Assembly (NCBI GenBank): GCA_018389105.1
Contig: JACATO010001109.1
Coordinates: 279,603 to 343,602, forward strand
Direction of reading: 5' to 3'
Length of the DNA: 64,000 bases
Source of the DNA: Nautilus pompilius
Lineage: Eukaryota; Mollusca; Cephalopoda; Nautilida; Nautilidae
The position numbers and the translations under genes are program-made. Below, piece after piece: positions 15,001 to 30,000 of the stretch. Every line of letters begins with the position of its first letter. Within the stretch, counting starts at the first letter, position 1. Below the pieces are notes generated by a model. The model was given only the letters and a program-made list of their open reading frames with translations. It did not search any database and was not told the DNA's origin.

Positions 15001-18000
15001 AATAGTGGTGTTTCCATAACCTACATCTGAATGAACATAAAATATATTCAGCTTCCTTGTTAACAGCTATGACTTTCTGCATGCACACACACACACATGT
15101 AGGTTGGTTTGTTAGCTTTTAGTGTGACACCAGTTATTTGGAGTTTTCCTTCTCTCGTTGTTAGTGACCTTTCAAAATGAGCCGAGGAAAACCGACTGTT
15201 TTATTGTTGCTGTTTAACAAGCTACATCTTAGATTCAGTAAACTATATACATTTCCTTCTAAACCTCTGATGACACCTGCTTGATTATTTACCGAAAGAT
15301 TTTTTTGTTTTTTTTTTTGCATAAACATTAAATCTAAAAGTGTTAAAATGAAGTGTATGATAATTCCTCTCCTCTCCAATGACTGGCTATGTACGGCAAT
15401 CAGAGTTATCTCCCATCCATCATAAAGTTCTTGTCTAAATATACTAATCAAAAAGCAGCATAGTTACAGCATCACTTTCACTACCAAAACAGGCAACCAA
15501 GTTTCTTTTCTATAATGTTCACTAACCAAAATATGAAAATTATCGCCCTTTCAAGCCACACTGTACAAATAATCTCCCCTTCTTATTATGTAAAGGACAG
15601 TCAAAACAAGAGTTTCCTTTCCTTTTCTTTAAGTCAACTGGCTGAAAGTTAGAACCTGTCGAGCCTATAAAAAGATACATTAAAATGAGCCTAAGATGAA
15701 AAATGAATAAATATAATGTCGTACTTTTGAGCGAGCAGTGTGCAGAATCTCATTAAGCCAGAAATTTAAAATGTCGTCAACTGGTATCTCTCCTTTGCAT
15801 TTCAAATCTTGCAAGATACTCAACCATGATAATAAAAAAAAATTTTATGCATTTTACTTTAGCCGTGGTAACCAGCATGGATGTGGGGGGGGATATTGTA
15901 AAATGAGAGCTCGAAAGAGAGAAAATAAAACATGATAATTCTACATAATGGGCATCAAGAGAAAAATCTAGAATTTTAAATACGAGAGACTAAATCCACT
16001 CTGAGAATTAACAAAAAAGAAAAAATAATAATAAGATGGCAAAAAAGTTGTTTTCCAAATCATGTACAAACCAAATACATATTTTTAAAAAGTAATGTCA
16101 TTGCTTTAAGGACGATAAAATTCAATACAGCTTTTTCCTTTCATTTAGAAGCAGGACCCTAAAAACTAGGGACCACGGTTGGCTGCATAACACTAATAAA
16201 CTTTTTCAAGTATAAAAGATGAATAAAATAAAAAGAAAGAGCAAAACAACCAAACTCATGAAAGAGTAGAGTTTCAGAAAATCCAACGACATAAAGACTA
16301 CAATGTAATTCCACAATACCAGAAGAGGCAGCAATTTAAGTTTAAGAGAGAAATTAAATGTGAAAGTTTTCTTTCTTAAAATATTAGTACACATTTTTTT
16401 TTAAAGCAATTATGAGACCCAACTCTACTTTGGATTATTACTTCTTTTCCTCCTCAAAACTGCAGAACTTGTTTTCTTTCCTATTAAAAACACTAGGTGT
16501 GTGACAGTAAAGGCTTTTAAAGAAACATTACACTTGTATTAATAAGTAGGGTTAATTACTTAAATACACATATCATACAGTTTTAAAAATGCAGATTTTT
16601 CAATATTTACCAACTATACAAGAGCAATGCCGTAACATACTAATAAACTTAGTACTATATGGATTGTGTCATCATTAAGAATAGTGCAATACGAGGTCTG
16701 TCAAAAAAGTATCCGACCTTAGATGGGGAAAAAAAATTATGTACTTCATGGGGTTCAATTGCTAATCCCCTTCAAAGTAGGCCCCTTGTGTCTCCACACA
16801 CTTAGCCCAACGATCCTTCCACTGTTCAAAGCACGTCTGGAATGCTTATTCCGGAATGGCTCTCAGCTCCGCCATCGCATTCCGCATGATGTCCTCTCGG
16901 CTCTCAAAGTGGGAGCCTTTCAGTGGCATCTTCATTTTTGGGAACAACCAGAAGTCAGAAGGAGCCGTGTCTGGAGAGTAGGGATCCTGGCAAATGAGCG
17001 AAATGCCTTTCTTTGCCAAGAAACCTTGGATCAGCTGCGACGAATGAGCCGGGTTGTTGTCATGATGCAGCTGCCAGTTTTATGAGGCCCACAGATCCAG
17101 TCTCTTACGTTGAACTGCATCATGAAGACGTCGGAGGACTTCCTGATAGTACTCTTTTGTAACTGTTTGTCCTTCTGGTGTGTATTTGTGGTGCACAACA
17201 CCTTTGTAGTCGAAGAAAACAATCAGCATCACCTTGGTTTTGCTCCGGACCTGACATTTGGTGCTTCCACTGTGATGACTGAGCTTTGGTTTCCACGTCA
17301 TACCCATATACCCATGTCTCATCTCCAGTTATCACAGTATTCTGGAACTCAGGATCCCTGTTGGCAGTATCCAGCAGGTCCCGTGCAACCTCAAGACGAA
17401 GTTGTTGTTGTTCCTGAGAAAGCAGCTTGGGAAAAAATTTCGCTGCCACTTTGCGCAAGCCCAAATCCTCCTCTAAAATTGCATGTGCAGAACCTTTACT
17501 GATCCCAACCTCGTCACCTGCACTGTCAAACGACGATCCTCCATTTTCAAGGTCCACACTTTCTTGATATCAACTGCATTGCAGCATGTTGACAGCCTCC
17601 TGAAACGCTGGTCACTCTCCACAATGTGCGGCCATCTTTGAACCTGTTGTACCATTATTTTATTTGGGTAACACCCATGGCATTGTCACCAAAAGCCTGT
17701 TGAATTTTGTGAATTGTTTCCGCTTGGGTATCTTCAAGCTTGTGGCAAAACTTGATGCAAGATCGTTGCTCCACACGTTCCGTCATCACGGGCGAAATGA
17801 AAATGCAACAAGTAGTACAGCACCTCACCCGCTGGCTGCCTGACAGCAACTGACACATCCAGTGAGCCCACCAAAAACCACGCATGCGCATGAAGGCATG
17901 CAGCTCCACTATGCACACTTCTGCTTCCCTAATGTCATTAATTCCCACGGAAAAAATAAAGCCGGATACTTTTTCGACAGAACTTGTATGATGTTTGATT

Positions 18001-21000
18001 GTCCCATTGTTATGTACAGTAGTGTATGGTGTTCAGTTCCGCGTGCCAAATTATGTTACTGTACCAATCTTCCATGACATATTTTGGAGAGAGACAATTT
18101 TATGATTCCTAATGCTACAACACCAGCATATTTAGAAAAAAAAATACAATGAAACAATTTATATCAAAAGAATTTCGGGAAAGCGAGAACATATATCAGC
18201 TACATTTAGGAAACAAAATGCATTTATCTAATTTGTACCCGGATTCTTAGAACTAAGCATGTCACCAATGATGGTCAAGACTGTTTATCAAACTTGGCCA
18301 TTTTGTTCCCCAAAAGGCACTAAACTATGAAGGAAAACAGCTTATGGCATAGTCTCTGTAGAAAATCACTGCATAGACACCTTTAAAGATCATATTGACA
18401 GATGAACACTGCCTGGTTCCTTAATCGTTTCTAGTATCCTAATATCTTTAAATGTCTGATTTATTTCATATTTTTCTAACCAAAGATATGGATATTCATT
18501 TAGAAAAATTTGAAGATTTCATGCAAAATCTGAAGACTTTTAAAAACTGAATTATATTTTTGTTCACAGCTGCACTTTTTTGCTGATCTGCAGATATTTA
18601 ATCTATTTTGAATAATTATCAGAGTACACAACCTCCAAAGTTTACCCCACAAATTCTCTGCACCAATCACATTTCCTGAATTTAACAAAAGATTATTTCT
18701 TTTTTGCATTCCTCTTTAATTCCCCAAAGAGGACTTTAAATTTTCCGATTTATATATGTATATGTGGAGAAAGAGAAATTAACAGTTTTTCTTTGATTTA
18801 GAAAATACATAGATAATTGTATGGTCAATTGAACATAACATACAATTACTCAAACATTAGCATTCCCAGAAATATGGAATACAATCATTCAGATACCATC
18901 TTAAAGATGCAATGAGAAAGGAGCTCACTACCTTTCATATGTATATGATGCCATTAATTCTGTCTGGCACCATGCTATTATCTGCAATCAGTGCATACAC
19001 AAAGTATGGTGTATATTTTAAAAAATGTACATGGGTTTCTTTTCTTATTTCTTCCCCTTTTAGCAGAAATGCATCGTTAAAGCTACGGTGCAGCAGAACA
19101 CAGTCCAACAAGTTTCGTTTTGCCCAAGAAGTCAAAGTCAATCTGTCTGAATGGCTACCCACATAAAAATCACCACAGAATAGTTTATCGTCACGCCAAT
19201 CCTTGGAAAGCTGTGCACCACACCAAAATTAATATTTTTCTTTTTTTTTTATTTAAATAAATACTTAATGAAAGACAATGGGTTTTTTTTTTTTTGTTTT
19301 TATCTTCTTTTTAAATTTTTAGTTAATTTTTTTTTTTCAAAAGTGCACATCCAGGCAAGCTCGTCATCTGGTGGAGAGATGCATCAGCTGCCAAGTGACT
19401 TGCCATCACCATAGCATTTCTCTTTGTAAAAGAATTTGCTAACCGAACTGGTCAATTACTGTTATTTAAAAAATAAAGGAAAACAACAAACATTTGAACA
19501 GCACAGTAGGCCCAGTGTAAGGATGTGCCATTTAATTGGCATCAGAAAATGAAAAGCCTCTATTATTTTTTAGTCAGAAAGAACTGGATTATCTGCTTCT
19601 CTCCGCGTCTTCACTTATTATATCGCCAGTCTGTTTATTCGATCTGGCTTGAAGGTGGAAAGAGAGCAGGCGGTAAATCCCATACACACACACACCCTTG
19701 TTTAATCACTGCATATACACTTTAGCACACACGTCTATAGCCATTTGACGCTGAAGGCAGATTTACACCCCCCCCCCCCCCAACGGCTTCAAAAGAACTT
19801 TTCCCTCTATTGTGATGACCGGGAATGCCGTCGTGCCCTGCAACTTCTCCGATCAAATCTCGTTGTTTTTTTTAAATGCTAGATAATTGAAACTTTCCAG
19901 CCTGAAATTTAATTAAGCGACAAAAGGGTTAAGGAGGGAGAACAGATTATCTCCCCCTGAAATCCAGGATTGATGCCCCTGCACGTTTTTGGTGAAAGGT
20001 GGGTCTAAAACTGAAATTCAAAATTCAACATTTTAAGTTTGTCAGAGAAAAAAAAGAAGAAAAATTTTGTAGTAGAAATTGAAATCTACTAAAAAGTTTA
20101 ATAATTAATCAATACACGGGTTTATCCAAATCTCACCTAATACACAGATAGGGTGATTTAAAAGCAATAGTGTTATACAAGCATAGATTCTAAATTCTAC
20201 ATATTTATGAAACTTTGAGAGGCCATCAAAAATATAACAAAAGTTCCCCACTTAAAGTCAGAAGCTTACCTGCTTAGGTAAAGGCCAAAGTAGTGGAAGT
20301 AATACTGATCTACAGGCAGATTTAAAATTGAAAACGATTAAGAAAATTTGTCAAAAAACATAACTTAGTATTTAAAGTTAAAACCTCTAAATTATAGTGC
20401 AGAACCATAAACTTTCAGTTTCTTCTTGATTGATGTTTATTGAAGCTAAAAGCAGTTCACCGTTTAAAGATTGGAGTATACAAATTCATGTCAGATTTTC
20501 CAGCCTTTTGAAGTAGAGTATTCCCTTTCCACCATAACAAAAGGTCTTCATGTTTAAGTAGTAGAGGCAAGTTAAGATATCCATCAGTCAGGCAGTCTCT
20601 CTCTCCTTAACAGCAGTGTGTTTCTGTTTTAGTTCATGAAGATCTGCAGTTTGCTCTCCTTAGACCTGTCAGCTTTTTTTTTTTTCTTCCTCTGTTGCTA
20701 TTTCTTCACAGAAGTCCCAAAGTCTGGAAACTGTCACTATTGATTCAGCAGCTGAAGCTTGTGTGGAATGTCTAGATCATCAAAACTTGTATTGGAGTCT
20801 GTGATTGCATTTCTCCTGAGCTTTGCCTAATCCTCTCTGTCCTTCTGTTTTTTTGTTTTTTTTTTCAATTTCTTCTATCAAATCATCACCCTATTCATGT
20901 CTTTACTTTGGAACTTCAACTTGAAGCAAGGATCTAAGCATATGTAGAAATACAGGATTTCTTGTTTGCCAAAAATTTACGCAAATACTTTTGCACAGTT

Positions 21001-24000
21001 GTTGAGATTCTTTTGAAAGAAGCATTAAATGGTAGTTTTGTCCAGGAAAAGTTCTACAGCTAAAACTTAATGAAACTTGTCAGATTATTCTGAGTAGGTA
21101 TTTTTGCCCATCTCTTCGAGGAGCTTTAAAAAGCAAACAAAAGCGTTTCAGCTGAATTGCATCGATACAAAGTTAAATTTGGAATGTCATGATCTACTGC
21201 ATACAAGACAATTGGTGTGTCATTGTTTAGTACCATATTCCAGCATATAATGTGAACCATTCCAACAAGTTGACACATCCTGTAGAATTCTTTGTTTTTG
21301 GGGGGATCTTCAGCTATTCCTAAAGATCAGACTGATTAATATGAGAGATGTGTTTTTACGGCTCATTGGTTAAACATGGCATTATTAATGCATAGTTGTA
21401 GAATATGGACAACAGTGATGGTAATAAGGTTTTGAAAAGCAATGTTCCAGGACCAAACAGACTTTACAGTGTTATCACAACTTTCTTCAAACCAGCTTGT
21501 TTGTATGTGATTCCGCAAATAAAACCAGGTGTTAGCAAACGACCAACATACTAATAAATGATTTTCCATCAGTGCGAGGCGTCCCAAATCTCTGTTGTTA
21601 GTGCTATACTCGTCATCTCCTCTTGTAGCATCTTTTGGAGTTTAGGAAAATATCAATGTATATACCTGGTGTCAGAAAACCTTAAAAACAATGTTGTTTA
21701 CTTTCCTAGGCAAAGGCAATGTGACTCTCATGGCAGTGCCTCCAACAACCATCCTTTACCTGGACACGCTACATTAGTAGGTCTGGAGAGAGGTTAATCG
21801 CTTCCCCCTCCATTAAATAGTTTCAAAGCCCTCTCCCCCTTTTTTTTTTATAATCAGCAAAGTGTTGAAATGTTTTAATGCCCCCTATTGTTGTTGTCGA
21901 AAACAAATGTAAGTCATGTGCAGGCAAATATATAAATACAAAGCGGTAAATGGGAGAAGGTGAGTAAAGATCTAGAAAGTATTTTGTAAATTTTTTACCA
22001 TTTGCTATTTGATATTCTGCCTAACCTCTCTTTCTTTGGAATGTATTTTCTGTGTATATATATAATACATAAGTATGTTCTTTTTTCTTTATATTTTTTT
22101 TTACTTTTTAATGTATAAATAATTTAGGCTTTTTAATCTTTTTTTATATACAAATATATATAGACAGGTAATTAGGGCCAACTAAGCAAGCACACGAGCA
22201 ATCGCCATTTTTTTAATGCAGTCATATTTGGTGTTATGGTATAGTCCCACCCCCTACCTCTTCTGGGTGGCAGTGATCCAGGTAGGAGATCCTGCGACAG
22301 TCAAGCTGTCAGATACTCACTTACCCATTGTGAAAGAGTAGAAGGGATGGCTTTTGTCCAATGACCCTGGGTCTTATGGGGGGGGAGGGGAGAGCTTGTT
22401 TGTTTGTGGGCATAAAAAAGCAGAGAGTGAGAGAACTGACAGGACAGAGATGCATGATGTGGAGAAACAACGCCAGCGATGAAGACACCCAGTCCATTCC
22501 ACAAGAATGCTAATGAAAATTCAAGAAATCACTGGGAGCTGGAAGAGGCGGCCGGACTGAATTCATCCTGAACGTCTGACAGCAATACTTCATCCAACGA
22601 GGCCAGCTACAACAATTCATGGCAAGTCCTGTGATTGTGCATCTAAAAAAATGGGGTAATCTGCCAACTGATGATGTAGTTATACTAATAAAAATGATAA
22701 TAATAATAATATTGTTAAATCCTTGAAACTGTGTCCAGTTTTTGTTTCAGAAGTTTTTCAACATTATGAGGGTTGAAGATGTGGGTTAGATCTACCGTGA
22801 AAAACATTTTTTTGTAGAATTATAATAAATAGTAATAATAATAGTATTGTTAAATAAAGAGCAATTAAAGTTTTTTGAGGAGAAAATATTGTGTATTTTT
22901 TTGCACAATAATCACTAAGCCCCTGTAGGAAAGTGTTCCCCTAAAAAATGTACCATACATCAACCTAAGATATGATACCTGGGTTTGGTATTGTCAGTTA
23001 GAAACAAGATCACAATGGCAGCTTGATCACTCAGCTTTTTAACATCCTAAAGAGCAGCTACTTGAATTAGAAATTCCTGATCAGTCAACACAGATAATAA
23101 ATAATTAAGCAAAAAAAAAAAAAAAACAGTGCAAAAGCTCTCCATATCACGAAAAATCAGAACCTTAATGTTATAATGGTTGCTTACATTGGAATATGCA
23201 AAACATAAGCACGCTCCATAATTAAAGCAGAGTTTTAGACCTATTTTTGTAAAAAAAAAGAAAAAATTGCTGATATATATAATTTCGCATAATTCAAGAT
23301 AGTAATCTAATAATAGTGTGATGCAATATAGGGACTTCATATGATGATGATCATTTCTGATTTCAATCATCTTTCAAATATTTTTCAGAGTCTGCGGTTG
23401 TGTTTTTTCTCTTTGTCTTCTATTAAAAAGAAGTATGCTGGCAAAATGTTGCAATACGTCACAAGTTCTCGAAGTTCACACGAATGAGCAATTAGTCTGA
23501 ATGTTTTTTATTCTTTAACTAAAATACTACACACCAAATGACAATTAATCTTAATTTCATTGAAGAAAAAGTCTGGAGAATTTGGAGCATTCTTGTGATA
23601 AGTACAGGATTAAAAGATGACCAGGAGGAGAGAGCGAGCGAGCTGACAACAAAAGTCCCGAGGAGGAGACTTTATTCTTATTCTTGAGACCAGTTCATGC
23701 CCAGGAAATAATTTGACTTCCATTCAAGAAGCAAGGGCTCTCAAGTCGTTCAGCCATTCTAGCATCGCTGAAGTTCAAGCTGAAGATTCCTGCATCCAAC
23801 TCCACTCTTCTTTCACTGACCTGGCCCTGGGCTGCTGACCCATTTCAAAATATACTGCTGCTGCAATTCTCCGATGTCTGTATACCTCATCCACCAGCAC
23901 CTGGTTAGACATCACTATCTTGTGCCGTAAAGTATCCAACTAAGGTGATTTGCCTCTGTAAATCTTTCTGATATTTATCACTTTGTGTCTTGTTTGATTA

Positions 24001-27000
24001 AAAATAAGTTTATTAAGTAAAGCTAAGTAGATTTCAATAATGCTGGTGCAGCTTGTGCTACAGGATAGGCAAGGCGGATGACTGCAGTGCTATGGTCTGT
24101 CACCAGGGTTGTCTCCCTTGTGGACATCATTGTACAAAAATACAAATTAAACTTTCTTATTTGCCCAAAATGGAGCAGTCAGCTCTACTGCAAGCATCCA
24201 AAAAAACAGCTAAAGGAACATCAGGAAAAAGCAAAGTAAAAGGTATCAAAATGGCAAGAACATTTTGTTTTTTTTTTTAAGCACCAAAGTTAAATTACTG
24301 ATTAGTAAGCCTCTTCATTTCCATTGCTGTTACATTACTTTAGAAACACTTTGTTTCTCGAAACATCAACACATCTGCCTTATTCAGAATGAGATACCAT
24401 CTCAATTCTATTGCTTTCCTGATGAATTCCACCAGCATTCTATTGAAACTAGTTGGTCAGCAGAATATATTTGCTGCTGCGTCTATGGTTCTGAGCACAG
24501 GTTTTGTGTAATTGGATGATGCCCAAGATGACAAGAGTTATATCTTGCTGACAGGTTTGTAGCGTGGAGGGGACTGTGTGCCAACAAAAAACCTGGATAA
24601 AAGCTCAGTGTTGTTCAAATAAAGATGCGAGATATATAAATGGCGCTATACACAACACACCCATCATCAGCATTTTAAGAGAAACTGAGTTGCTTCTTGC
24701 TGCACTACATCTTCAGAGTGAAGCAATCAAATTCATTGAGAAAATCAAACAATGAAGCGTGGATCACCCCCACATAGCAAGTTATGGAACAAACTGTTCC
24801 TTGTCTGCTTAAACTAATTTTACAATTTACAAACAGCTAAATGAAAAGTTTGTGGTAAATGGGTTGATGGAGAATCACGGGAGAGAAAGACCAGCTGAAG
24901 CCAAGCAATCAGCACCATGGAAACCACCACAAAATGTTATAATCGATGAAGATCTTATCGTGCCATATTCTAAATCAGACCCCTCCCCAACAATACTTCA
25001 ACTAGTGAACGAAACCAACCACATTATTTTGACTCAGCATGATATATATATGGTGGTTTTAAGTCTACAAGAGTTTACATAATGCCAGATGAAAAGGAAG
25101 ATGAAGTAGAGGTATCAGCTGAAGTTACCTGTAGCTCTGTAGCAGCTAACAGGCAGTTGCATTTTCAAAAGACCTTTGAATACCTGCCTTCTCTTGAGGT
25201 GGTAAATCTCTCCTACAATCTCTGAAGAATGCAGGAAAACCTGGTCTGGAGTTGCAAGAGCAACAAATACATAACATGCTGCTTATAGAGCTATCTATCT
25301 GGAAGAAGTTTCACATTTACACTCCAATGGATACCAGAATATGATCTGCTAAACCATAAGAAAGCTGACAAAACAGTCAAAGTTTCCTCTAAGTTACCCA
25401 AGAGTCAAGCTGGTACTGACCTCTCAAATATTAATGCATATGGCAACTGAAAAATTAAGGTGCTATGCAGAGTTAAATTTGAAAACAACACACCTTAATT
25501 TTAAGAAATTAGAATTAACAAATGTGTAAAAGAAGTTTCCACAAGTTATTTAGGAATCTACAGAACCCAGGCTCAAAGGACAGAAGTGGCCACCATTTCA
25601 AAGACATGACACAATTGCAACATGGGTATAACTGTTGAATACTGTCTCAGAGAATGTCCAAAATACACCGAAGACAGACAAATCTGTTTGGGCAGCACCT
25701 GCTGAGATGCTTTTCAAAATTGTAGAACCAACAATTGTTTCTAAGACTGACTGCTCTGAAACATCAGGGAAACCACTAAGCAAACCAAAAAGGGATAAAT
25801 TATCTTACTATAGAAGTACAGGTTCTACACATTGAAAATGCTGGCTTGGAAATTTTACACCACTGTAGAGGCAAGCCCAGATTTATATAAGCCAAACTGA
25901 TTAAATTTCTATCATTTTTCTCAAATTTTGGCAGAGATCTGTCCATTTTAATTTTCTGCCAAAAATCACTGGTTTTTAGTTCAATGATTTTTATTATATC
26001 ACAAACCTATCACTTTACTCACCAAATCTACAGAGATTTAACAGTTATGTCACTAATACTGATGATTTGGTTTCAATGTTGAAATCACCAGTCACAGATG
26101 ATCAAAAGTATTTTAAGAATTTATTCAGTCAGTATCCTGGTGGCCATACTTCAGAGAAAGCCAGCCTCAATTCGTGAACTCTCCTGAAGTGAGAGTAGAA
26201 ACAGCAGTAGTGACATACAATTTGCACACAGTGCATCATCTTGCACGTCTATGACACACACACAAACACAGAAATTTGTGATCTTGATAGGAGAGTTACT
26301 ATGGTGTCACCTGATCTTGTATTTTAAATCAAAAGTAATGATGCTAAATCACTGCTGTTAGTTATGGCTCAACACTTGACTTATTATGCAGCCTGGTACA
26401 TCGGGGACTGGGTGAAGAAATTGCTATGTATGAAACAGGTTAAAAACAGATACAAATAAATTCAATAAATTGTTTTTTTTTTTAAAAATGAAAAAAATAG
26501 GTTTTAACATGAGAGAGAGAACCTCACACTCTAATTCTAAAAAAAATGCCTTTTCCCACTTTAAATGTACCAGATATTACTTGTCACTTTTATTAGATGT
26601 CGAAAATTATGGTAGCAATAACATGATTATAGTTTACTTTTAAAATCCAATTTCTACATAAATCATGGTTAGATATTATCTCCCTTTGAACATGAAAAAA
26701 CTGCCAGGTAGACAGTTCTAATCAACTGCACACCTGGCTTTAGGAGTAAAGCATTGCCGTCTTGTCAGAGCAAAAACACCCGATTAAGCATCAGAAATTA
26801 ATGATCAAAATTCCTTTCTAAACTTCTGATGGATTTCCACTAGCTTCAGTATTTTAAGATAAACTGATGATGAAACCTATTATGGTCAGATCATCTTCCA
26901 CTGGAGTTCATTTGTTTTACGAAAAGACCAAAGGATCAATGAATTTTCTAAGAGGAAAAATAGTGGAAGGAATCAGTAAATAAAAACAACCAACATAATG

Positions 27001-30000
27001 CCCAAGCTGCTTGTGCATCTATGAACAGAGACAGACAGACAAAGGTGGCAGTCAGATTCTGGAAATTGAGAGGTCAGCTAAAAAAGTTACCTTCTCGTGT
27101 CCATTGGCAGTGCATAGGTGGAGAGGTGTGTTCCCATCATTGTCCTTTAAGCAGGGGTCAGCACCAAAATGAACCAGTAACAGCTGGAAGAGAGATGAAG
27201 AACTCTGCATAAAGTTTTCCCCCTCTTTGCCAGTGCAATCAGATGTCAGACCTATGCAAGATCGTCCCGGCCCGATAGTTGTTAGTTGTTTTACAGCTGT
27301 GTGCTGCTTGAACAAAACCAAGTGCAGACCAAGCTTGCAGACATCATGGCTTTACCACTATCACACAGGCAGTTATTTATAATCATGTATATTCTAAAGT
27401 ATCCCTTGGTCTGTAAAGCTGTGAGGAGAAACAGGCAAATAGTCAAAATATGATTTAGAGGCTTTGTTTACATTAGCAGTACCGTGGGACTGATGTCACT
27501 TCCTGTTTACAGAACAAAACTATGGTCAGACAACTGAGAAGTTTAGAAACTTGACCAACCCTCCTTAAAATCCAATTTTCAATTGGATATAGTTTTTAGG
27601 AAATCACATCTCCACTAATTATGCCCACATTCACAGGTGCTTGCAACTGATAAAGAAATCCCTGATGGTAAGAATGGCTTGTTCCACTGAGTTTGATAAA
27701 AGTATCAAAATCATTATTAAAAAATCAATGCATATTTAATAAAACAATTCTTTACATCTTTTAAATGGCCAAAGTTCATTTGGTAATCATCTAAGTCCTT
27801 GTCCAATAGATAAACTTGATAGACGTTACTTTAAAGTTTGTTTTTTTTTTGTTTGCGATGCATTTAGTAAAAAAACAATATAAATAAATAACCTATCTAC
27901 CAACTCAAATGTTTCAGAAACAATTGCTATTGCTTTCGTTAAATCTCAGTAATACTTTTAACTTTGATAAGGTAGTGTTTAGATCTAGTGTGTGTATGCA
28001 CCAAACTTGTTTTCAGATCGCTCAGTCGCTTCAGAAAACGTTCATTCACATTAAACTTCAGCTCAGTTATTCATCCATCCTTAATCATCATCACCAGCAC
28101 CATCATTACTATTATAATTAAATTTATTATTCACTTTTTTTTTTAAATAGAGATTTGAAATAAATTTGCTGAAAGTCTTTAATATGGTTTTCATTCCAAA
28201 GAACCTCTGTCAAGATGCAGAGGTGGGATGATAACATCCCAGTCAAGGTACCTTGCTGCCACATACAAGCCAACCAAATAGCGCCAGCATGGAAAGAACA
28301 TAGAGAACTCCTCTGAACAGCATCTTAAGTCAAATGATAGCACCCAGGGATAATTTACCTGCTTCTTAGTTGACCACTTTTGGTATTTCCTATTTCTGTA
28401 TCATGACCTGCTGACTGTGTATGGCAACTGGGAACCAGTCCGCAAACAGAACTGGCAGTGACATAAGCTGACCACTGGACACTAGTGATGCATTTCCCTC
28501 TCTGAGAAAAATCCAACCCTAGCTATAGGCCAAGTGTAGCAACCAATTTGTCACTCCATACAAGCTCATTTACTTCTCACCTACTGAAGTCTTTCCTCCT
28601 TTCATATAAGTACCAGCACTGGGCCAAGAAACACAGATATATTTCTTTAGCAGCTGGTTTAAGGGCCATCCAAACATACTTGCAAAATTAATCAGTTTTA
28701 AAAAGTAATATAGTCTCTATTTTTACTATTATTCAGATCCAATTGTAATAAACATTTAGAAAATAAAGAATAGGTGTCACTAAATCCCAAAAATTATCCT
28801 ATGCTTTTTAATAAATAAAATCTCTCAGAACCTGGATAAAAGACAGGTACATCTTTTGGCCCTTCTTGCCATATACGTACAGCATCCCACACACTTGACC
28901 AATGTTTCCTGTGCCAGGAATTATTGCCAACTGAGAGGGCCAGGACGGTGCAGATGGCGCTGATGTTGATAGAGAAACATTGCTTCCTAAACAACTATCA
29001 ACTGTAAGAGTTAACTGCTGGCTCTAATGTGTTCTCTTTCTTAGCAGAAAGATCTAAAACTGATACCTGCAGATTACTATTTTTTAGGAAAAAAAACAGT
29101 ATTCTACCCAACACCTATACTTGTCCAGCATTTGCAAGTTAACATCCATCTGTAAGCTGGTCAATGACTAGCTTGGTGTAGACCAGGATAAAATAGGTGA
29201 ATCTGTGAAAGTGTTAAAAATATTTAATGACCTCACTCCCATAATACAAGATTTGACTGGCTCATTCCGGGTTAATCTGTCCGGTGGTGAAAGCTCACCC
29301 AATAATAAATCCACCTGAAAAAAGCTAATTGTCTCATTAGAATTGGAAGCAAACTATTTCTACCTGGTAGCTGAAAGGTAAGCTGCCACTGCTTAAAAAG
29401 TTATAAAAATGGTAGACAGGAGTAATTTTATAACTGGCAGCTCGGATGAGTAAGGACAGAGAGCTCTGGGATAATTTGGCACCTAGACTTGCCATTACCA
29501 ATACTTACTATAATGTTCTGAAAGCCTTTCTGGCATGCCAGGTGTAAAGGGGTGCAGCTCAGGTAGTCTGTAGCATTTATAGCCGCTCCTCTGTCAACAA
29601 GAATGTCAATCAACTGTCCATGGCCATAAGCAGCTGCCACGTGCAGAGCTGTCAAGTAAAGAAGAAAAAAAATTAGCTTAGAAAATAATAAATGAAACAA
29701 ACAGTTTGTCAGTTCAGGATTATAACCGTACATAATCACTGAAAGATAAAAACAACTCCATCCAAGTTGCCATTTAAAACAAAAAATCTCAAGTATTAAG
29801 CATCTGGATGCTGCATAAATGTACATATAGTCCAAGAGGTAACCAATAGGAATCATCCATGACGTGGTCAATACAACATGGATTCTTGGTCACTAAAAGA
29901 ACTTTCGTGATAGCTTCACAGAACCAGTCTGAGAATCTCTGAAATTTTCTTCACATTCATTTATTTAATTCAAAAAAGTAAATTACGAAACAAAAGTCTA

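Larger units (their letters stand above)
7931..27090 (-). other. ANKRD27 intron 17, 19.2 kb, transposon-rich
   Basis: The largest intron by far. It holds the elements listed separately (11568-12073, about 12790-13350, 13380-13630, 16692-17986, 20480-21660, 24030-25850). Also present are GTCT and GGAA simple repeats (about 10372-10400 and 10710-10742), a (GA)n tract near 14778-14800, and a SINE-tail-like string near 8478-8520. The remainder (about 8700-11500, 14000-16650, 18100-20400, 22000-24000, 25900-27000) shows nothing I can identify. Confidence 0.7.

Noticed and set aside
17110-17502. 130-codon plus-strand ORF
   Set aside because: Antisense of the mariner transposase.
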